Position numbers and translations under genes: made by a program. Shown here in pieces: positions 58,685-64,000 of a stretch of DNA of 64,000 bases (the stretch's first letter is position 1; each line of letters starts with the position of its first letter). The notes beneath the pieces are model-generated. The model was not told the origin of the DNA. It ran no database searches and saw only the letters and a list, made by a program, of their open reading frames with translations. The DNA is taken from contig NC_073346.2 of assembly GCF_027580225.2 (NCBI RefSeq), forward strand, positions 6,164,001 through 6,228,000, read 5' to 3'. The DNA is from Misgurnus anguillicaudatus (Eukaryota > Chordata > Actinopteri > Cypriniformes > Cobitidae).

Positions 58685-59529
58685 GTTTGCTTTGTTTCTG
58701 GACTGCCGATTGAAATGCAAGAGTTACGGCGCTGAGCGCTGCTGTTAGTTTGCCGATTTCGCACCTCTCGCCGTCCCTATGTTGGAGTCACAAGTCGCCT
58801 TTGTTTAAAGCCACTGAACACCGGTGATGGGAGAAACGAAACTTTTCGAAGCTTCGAATCGATTGAACCAATCGCTTCGGAAATTGATTCAGTTCTTCGA
58901 AGCGTTCGAAACACCACACTCGCTGGCGACACCTGCTGGTCAAAATAGTGTTAAAGCAGATCTTTCCAAACATTTTACACTTTATTTTACAAAATAATAG
59001 CAAGATTTGTATTAAAACATGTTTAAAAAATTATTTAACCTTATTAAGACATAATTAAAAGTGTATTGTGTGTTTTTCAGTTGTATTTAGGGCAAACAAA
59101 TCATTAAAACCATCTCCCCTTTTAATTATGCACATTTTTGTCATTAAATCTGTCTATAAACAAAAAGTAAACAAAATGGTAGTGTTACTAGCCAGAAGGA
59201 TGCATGTTTTATGAACTTGCGTAATAAGACTGACCCGAGTTTACCTTACCATATGAGACACTGGTCATTTGTGACCAACTCCCCCTAGTGGTGATCCATT
59301 GGATTTTCAAAACGTTTCGAAAGAGTTATGACGTAATGAAGCCTCGTTTGCTAAAATCACGTGACTTGGCCAGTTTGAAACAAGCTCCGAGCAAATTGAT
59401 TCAAAACGATAGATTTTGAAAAGTTTCGAAGCCTCATAAAGCGGTGCTTCGGAAGCGACCATCGTTTCTGAACACCTCGCGACAAACCAGGCCTTAATGA
59501 AAGATTTTCTGCAATTGACCAAAGTTACG

Positions 59530-59646
59530 CAGCTCTGCTGTGAGCAGAGCACCCAAAAATACAAAAAACTCACAACGTCCTCCTCCACGGAAATCTTTAG
59601 TAAAAGGCGAAAGATTTATACGTAGTTGAAGGAAAACTTGAGTTAT
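59530..59646 (-). ncRNA. RNU5: U5 snRNA, unit 27
   Basis: Consensus, with the ordinary 3' flank again. Confidence 0.93.
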
Positions 59647-60380
59647 GTCCAACAAACCTCGACCCAGTGTGCTCCCTGTGCCACACCATAATGTTCAAAA
59701 AGGGTAATTTCTGGTTCAGGATCCACCCAGACCCTTCCACCTGGGAGGAGCAAAAGAGGTAGAAATACGTTCCTGCGCAAAATAAAGACACAGGCACGGG
59801 CTACTAACATGTCACAGTGTGATCTTTTGCTGAGAGGTTTTGGGGAATGAAACTCTGTGCACATTACACAGAGGATGCACCGGCACAGGTTATCTCCAAT
59901 CTCCATCCCATTGATTTCCATAGCCTCTAGGGAAAAAAAGGAAAAAGAAAGGGCCCCAACAGAAGAACAAGGTCTAAGACCTTCAGCTTAATAGATCATT
60001 TTCACTTCAAAAATTCTTTTTGGGATTATGATAGCTGGTGTTAGGGCAGGGTGTAGTTTATGGTTAATTTATTTCAGGTAAATAGTAAAAAAGCAAGGGG
60101 ATGGATTGAGGTTCAGAATGGGGTAGGGTTGTCCTTTTAAAGTACCGATCTAAGGGGTTTACTGATTTTGGGGTAAGGAAGGTAGTTGGCTGGGGCAGTA
60201 GCAGGGAATGTTTTATAAAAAAGGAGGTAAGGAAACTTTTTAAAATATAAACAAGCAGACAAAATAAACAAAAATACGGGGGGAATAAACAGGAAGGCTG
60301 TCCTCACAAATGGGGAGCGTGTGTTATTTGCTGCGTTCTGGATTGGGGATTCGGCTCGACGACTCACCCTGGGCGTAAGA

Positions 60381-60452
60381 TCCTCGTTAGTATAGTGGAC
60401 AGTATCTCCGCCTGTCACGCGGAAGACCGGGGTTCGATTCCCCGACGGGGAG
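60381..60452 (+). tRNA. tRNA-Asp-GTC: tRNA-Asp(GUC), Asp-1, unit 28
   Basis: Consensus. Confidence 0.97.
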
Positions 60453-60570
60453 ATCTCCTTTTCGTTTGACTTCTCAAACAACTTGCACGAGCCACCTTTA
60501 CGCATCAAAATCGGCTGAAGAAGTGCGCTGCGTTGCTCTCGTTCTCACGATGGGGTCGGGCAAAAAGCAA

Positions 60571-60642
60571 TGCGTTGGCCGGGAATCGAACCCGGGTCAA
60601 CTGCTTGGAAGGCAGCTATGCTCACCACTATACCACCAACGC
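60571..60642 (-). tRNA. tRNA-Gly-TCC: tRNA-Gly(UCC), unit 28
   Basis: Consensus. Confidence 0.97.
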
Positions 60643-60843
60643 AGGCAGAAAGGTGTTGCTCAACAGGACCTGTGAATGTCCTGAACCAACTGTTGTTTTA
60701 GAGCTGCACTGAATTGATCACGGATTCAGTCGATTCCCTTCCACGCCTCCTGCTGGTGTCTGTAACTTGATAACCACAGAATCCCAAGAGTACTCTTTCG
60801 AAGGGGAGGTTGGCCGGCGTGATGCCAGTGCGAGAGAGAGGAG

Positions 60844-60915
60844 TCCTCATTAGTATAGTGGACAGTATCTCCGCCTGTCACGCGGAAGACCGGGGTTCGA
60901 TTCCCCGACGGGGAG
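60844..60915 (+). tRNA. tRNA-Asp-GTC: tRNA-Asp(GUC), Asp-2, unit 28, acceptor variant G6A
   Basis: A at 60849 breaks the G6-C67 acceptor pair (A-C mismatch). It is the only altered Asp-2 in the window. Promoter boxes are intact. Confidence 0.92.
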
Positions 60916-61760
60916 ATTTGCTTTGTTTCTGGACTGCCGATTGAAATGCAAGAGTTACGGCGCTGAGCGCTGCTGTTAGTTTGCCGATTTCGCACCTCTC
61001 GCCGTCCCTATGTTGGAGTCACAAGTCGCCTTTGTTTAAAGCCACTGAACACCGGTGATGGGAGAAACGAAACTTTTCGAAGCTTCGAATCGATTGAACC
61101 AATCGCTTCGGAAATTGATTCAGTTCTTCGAAGCGTTCGAAACACCACACTCGCTGGCGACACCTGCTGGTCAAAATAGTGTTAAAGCAGATCTTTCCAA
61201 ACATTTTACACTTTATTTTACAAAATAATAGCAAGATTTGTATTAAAACATGTTTAAAAAATTATTTAACCTTATTAAGACATAATTAAAAGTGTATTGT
61301 GTGTTTTTCAGTTGTATTTAGGGCAAACAAATCATTAAAACCATCTCCCCTTTTAATTATGCACATTTTTGACATTAAATCTGTCTATAAACAAAAAGTA
61401 AACAAAATGGTAGTGTTACTAGCCAGAAGGATGCATGTTTTATGAACTTGCGTAATAAGACTGACCCGAGTTTACCTTACCATATGAGACACTGGTCATT
61501 TGTGACCAACTCCCCCTAGTGGTGATCCATTGGATTTTCAAAACGTTTCGAAAGAGTTATGACGTAATGAAGCCTCGTTTGCTAAAATCACGTGACTTGG
61601 CCAGTTTGAAACAAGCTCCGAGCAAATTGATTCAAAGCGATAGATTTTGAAAAGTTTCGAAGCCTCATAAAGCGGTGCTTCGGAAGCGACCATCGTTTCT
61701 GAACACCTCGCGACAAACCAGGCCTTAATGAAAGATTTTCTGCAATTGACCAAAGTTACG

Positions 61761-61877
61761 CAGCTCTGCTGTGAGCAGAGCACCCAAAAATACAAAAAAC
61801 TCACAACGTCCTCCTCCACGGAAATCTTTAGTAAAAGGCGAAAGTTTTATACGTAGTTGAAGGAAAACTTTAGTTAT
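61761..61877 (-). ncRNA. RNU5: variant or decaying U5 snRNA, unit 28
   Basis: Two changes fall in stems. T at 61845 (+) makes U33 an A, opposite A53 in the stem that closes loop 1. T at 61871 (+) makes C7 an A, opposite G76 in the basal stem. Loop 1, Sm site, 3' hairpin and PSE are unchanged. It may be a weak variant or a young pseudogene; no change on the partner strand restores pairing. Confidence 0.82.
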
Positions 61878-62611
61878 GTCCAACAAACCTCGACCCAGTG
61901 TGCTCCCTGTGCCACACCATAATGTTCAAAAAGGGTAATTTCTGGTTCAGGATCCACCCAGACCCTTCCACCTGGGAGGAGCAAAAGAGGTAGAAATACG
62001 TTCCTGCGCAAAATAAAGACACAGGCACGGGCTACTAACATGTCACAGTGTGATCTTTTGCTGAGAGGTTTTGGGGAATGAAACTCTGTGCACATTACAC
62101 AGAGGATGCACCGGCACAGGTTATCTCCAATCTCCATCCCATTGATTTCCATAGCCTCTAGGGAAAAAAAGGAAAAAGAAAGGGCCCCAACAGAAGAACA
62201 AGGTCTAAGACCTTCAGCTTAATAGATCATTTTCACTTCAAAAATTCTTTTTGGGATTATGATAGCTGGTGTTAGGGCAGGGTGTAGTTTATGGTTAATT
62301 TATTTCAGGTAAATAGTAAAAAAGCAAGGGGATGTATTGAGGTTCAGAATGGGGTAGGGTTGTCCTTTTAAAGTACCGATCTAAGGGGTTTACTGATTTT
62401 GGGGTAAGGAAGGTAGTTGGCTGGGGCAGTAGCAGGGAATGTTTTATAAAAAAGGAGGTAAGGAAACTTTTTAAAATATAAACAAGCAGACAAAATAAAC
62501 AAAAATACGGGGGGAATAAACAGGAAGGCTGTCCTCACAAATGGGGAGCGTGTGTTATTTGCTGCGTTCTGGATTGGGGATTCGGCTCGACGACTCACCC
62601 TGGGCGTAAGA

Positions 62612-62683
62612 TCCTCGTTAGTATAGTGGACAGTATCTCCGCCTGTCACGCGGAAGACCGGGGTTCGATTCCCCGACGGGGAG
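62612..62683 (+). tRNA. tRNA-Asp-GTC: tRNA-Asp(GUC), Asp-1, unit 29
   Basis: Consensus gene with the ATATCCTTTT 3' flank. Confidence 0.97.
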
Positions 62684-62801
62684 ATATCCTTTTCGTTTGA
62701 CATCTCAAACAACTTGCACGAGCCACCTTTACGCATCAAAATCGGCTGAAGAAGTGCGCTGCGTTGCTCTCGTTCTCACGATGGGGTCGGGCAAAAAGCA
62801 A

Positions 62802-62873
62802 TGCGTTGGCCGGGAATCGAACCCGGGTCAACTGCTTGGAAGGCAGCTATGCTCACCACTATACCACCAACGC
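62802..62873 (-). tRNA. tRNA-Gly-TCC: tRNA-Gly(UCC), unit 29
   Basis: Consensus. Confidence 0.97.
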
Positions 62874-63074
62874 AGGCAGAAAGGTGTTGCTCAACAGGAC
62901 CTGTGAATGTCCTGAACCAACTGTTGTTTTAGAGCTGCACTGAATTGATCACGGATTCAGTCGATTCCCTTCCACGCCTCCTGCTGGTGTCTGTAACTTG
63001 ATAACCACAGAATCCCAAGAGTACTCTTTCGAAGGGGAGGTTGGCCGGCGTGATGCCAGTGCGAGAGAGAGGAG

Positions 63075-63146
63075 TCCTCGTTAGTATAGTGGACAGTATC
63101 TCCGCCTGTCACGCGGAAGACCGGGGTTCGATTCCCCGACGGGGAG
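63075..63146 (+). tRNA. tRNA-Asp-GTC: tRNA-Asp(GUC), Asp-2, unit 29
   Basis: Consensus. Confidence 0.97.
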
Positions 63147-63991
63147 ATTTGCTTTGTTTCTGGACTGCCGATTGAAATGCAAGAGTTACGGCGCTGAGCG
63201 CTGCTGTTAGTTTGCCGATTTCGCACCTCTCGCCGTCCCTATGTTGGAGTCACAAGTCGCCTTTGTTTAAAGCCACTGAACACCGGTGATGGGAGAAACG
63301 AAACTTTTCGAAGCTTCGAATCCAATGAACCAATCGCTTCGGAAATTGATTCAGTTCTTCGAAGTGTTCGAAACACCACACTCGCTGGCGACACCTGCTG
63401 GTCAAAATAGTGTTAAAGCAGATCTTTCCAAACATTTTACACTTTATTTTACAAAATAATAGCAAGATTTGTATTAAAACATGTTTAAAAAATTATTTAA
63501 CCTTATTAAGACATAATTAAAAGTGTATTGTGTGTTTTTCAGTTGTATTTAGGGCAAACAAATCATTAAAACCATCTCCCCTTTTAATTATGCACATTTT
63601 TGTCATTAAATCTGTCTATAAACAAAAAGTAAACAAAATGGTAGTGTTACTAGCCAGAAGGATGCATGTTTTATGAACTTGCGTAATAAGACTGACCCGA
63701 GTTTACCTTACCATATGAGACACTGGTCATTTGTGACCAACTCCCCCTAGTGGTGATCCATTGGATTTTCAAAACGTTTCGAAAGAGTTATGACGTAATG
63801 AAGCCTCGTTTGCTAAAATCACGTGACTTGGCCAGTTTGAAACAAGCTCCGAGCAAATTGATTCAAAGCGATAGATTTTGAAAAGTTTCGAAGCCTCATA
63901 AAGCGGTGCTTCGGAAGCGACCATCGTTTCTGAACACCTCGCGACAAACCAGGCCTTAATGAAAGATTTTCTGCAATTGACCAAAGTTACG

Positions 63992-64000
63992 CAGCTCTGC
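63992..64000 (-). ncRNA. RNU5: U5 snRNA, unit 29 (3' end only, cut by window end)
   Basis: Only the last 9 nt of the RNA (part of the 3' hairpin) lie in the window. Called by position in the repeat unit. Confidence 0.6.

Larger units (their letters stand above)
58020..60250. repeat. unit 27 (right edge of the 2235-bp family)
   Basis: Family changes run from its start to just after Asp-2 (GAGGTTTGC at about 58682-58690). Past that point it is an ordinary 2231-bp unit without the ACGA insertion. The switch marks a recombination edge. Confidence 0.98.
60251..62481. repeat. unit 28 (2231 bp, most damaged RNA genes)
   Basis: Asp-2 G6A and two stem-breaking changes in U5. Also GCGATAG, T>A near 61372 and G>T near 62335. 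Confidence 0.98.
1..64000. repeat. tandem macrosatellite array of ~2231-bp tRNA/U5 snRNA units
   Basis: The same sequence recurs head to tail 29 times with period 2231 bp. Exceptions are unit 3 (2229), unit 18 (2230) and units 23-26 (2235 each). Spacers are as well conserved as the RNA genes, so the repeats are young or kept uniform by unequal crossing-over and gene conversion. Each unit reads: tRNA-Asp(+), tRNA-Gly(-), tRNA-Asp(+), inverted-repeat segment, U5 snRNA(-), spacer. Both window ends fall inside the array. The unit boundary used here is arbitrary (phase of base 1). Confidence 0.99.
62482..64000. repeat. unit 29 (partial, cut by window end)
   Basis: 1519 bp remain, stopping 9 bases into U5. 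Combines AGATATCC, GACATCTC, CCAATG and GAAGTGTTCG (as unit 18) with GCGATAG (as units 11 and 28). Confidence 0.98.

Noticed and set aside
1..64000. CRISPR array or bacterial tRNA cluster
   Set aside because: Repeats are kilobase units with eukaryotic-type tRNAs (no CCA encoded, oligo-T terminators) and a spliceosomal snRNA.

Overview
The whole window is one head-to-tail tandem array. A unit of about 2.23 kb repeats 29 times: 28 full copies, and a 29th cut by the window end after 1519 bp. Setting unit 1 to start at base 1, units start at 1, 2232, 4463, 6692, 8923, 11154, 13385, 15616, 17847, 20078, 22309, 24540, 26771, 29002, 31233, 33464, 35695, 37926, 40156, 42387, 44618, 46849, 49080, 51315, 53550, 55785, 58020, 60251 and 62482. 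No unique flanking DNA is present, so the true ends of the array lie outside the window.

Every full unit carries four small-RNA genes and no convincing protein gene. They are tRNA-Asp(GUC) on + (unit positions 131-202), tRNA-Gly(UCC) on - (321-392), a second tRNA-Asp(GUC) on + (594-665), and a U5 spliceosomal snRNA on - (1511-1627). The window therefore holds 58 tRNA-Asp, 29 tRNA-Gly and 28 U5 genes, plus the first 9 bases of another U5. Asp-1 and Gly converge on a 118-bp spacer with a T4 and a T5 Pol III terminator. Gly and Asp-2 diverge. Asp-2 and U5 converge across an 845-bp spacer holding an AT-rich, inverted-repeat (MITE-like) segment and two CTCF-like motifs. U5 and the next unit's Asp-1 diverge from a 734-bp spacer with a PSE-like U5 promoter element.

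The gene sequences point to a vertebrate nuclear genome: vertebrate-type tRNA-Asp and tRNA-Gly with A/B boxes, and a U5 with the vertebrate fold. A ray-finned fish is my best guess, because large tRNA arrays are common there, but this is inference. Functionally the locus pairs Pol III tRNA genes with a snRNA-type Pol II gene, and would supply tRNA-Asp, tRNA-Gly and the U5 component of the U4/U6.U5 tri-snRNP.

Copies are almost identical in genes and spacers alike, which indicates concerted evolution. Sparse variants mark sub-families: a 2235-bp family (units 23-26, with edges inside units 22 and 27), a two-unit higher-order repeat around units 13-17, and a block around units 11-14 that recurs seven units later at 18-21. 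A few RNA copies have changes that break pairing (Asp-1 in units 7, 8, 13 and 20; Gly in units 1 and 4; Asp-2 and U5 in unit 28) and may be dying genes.
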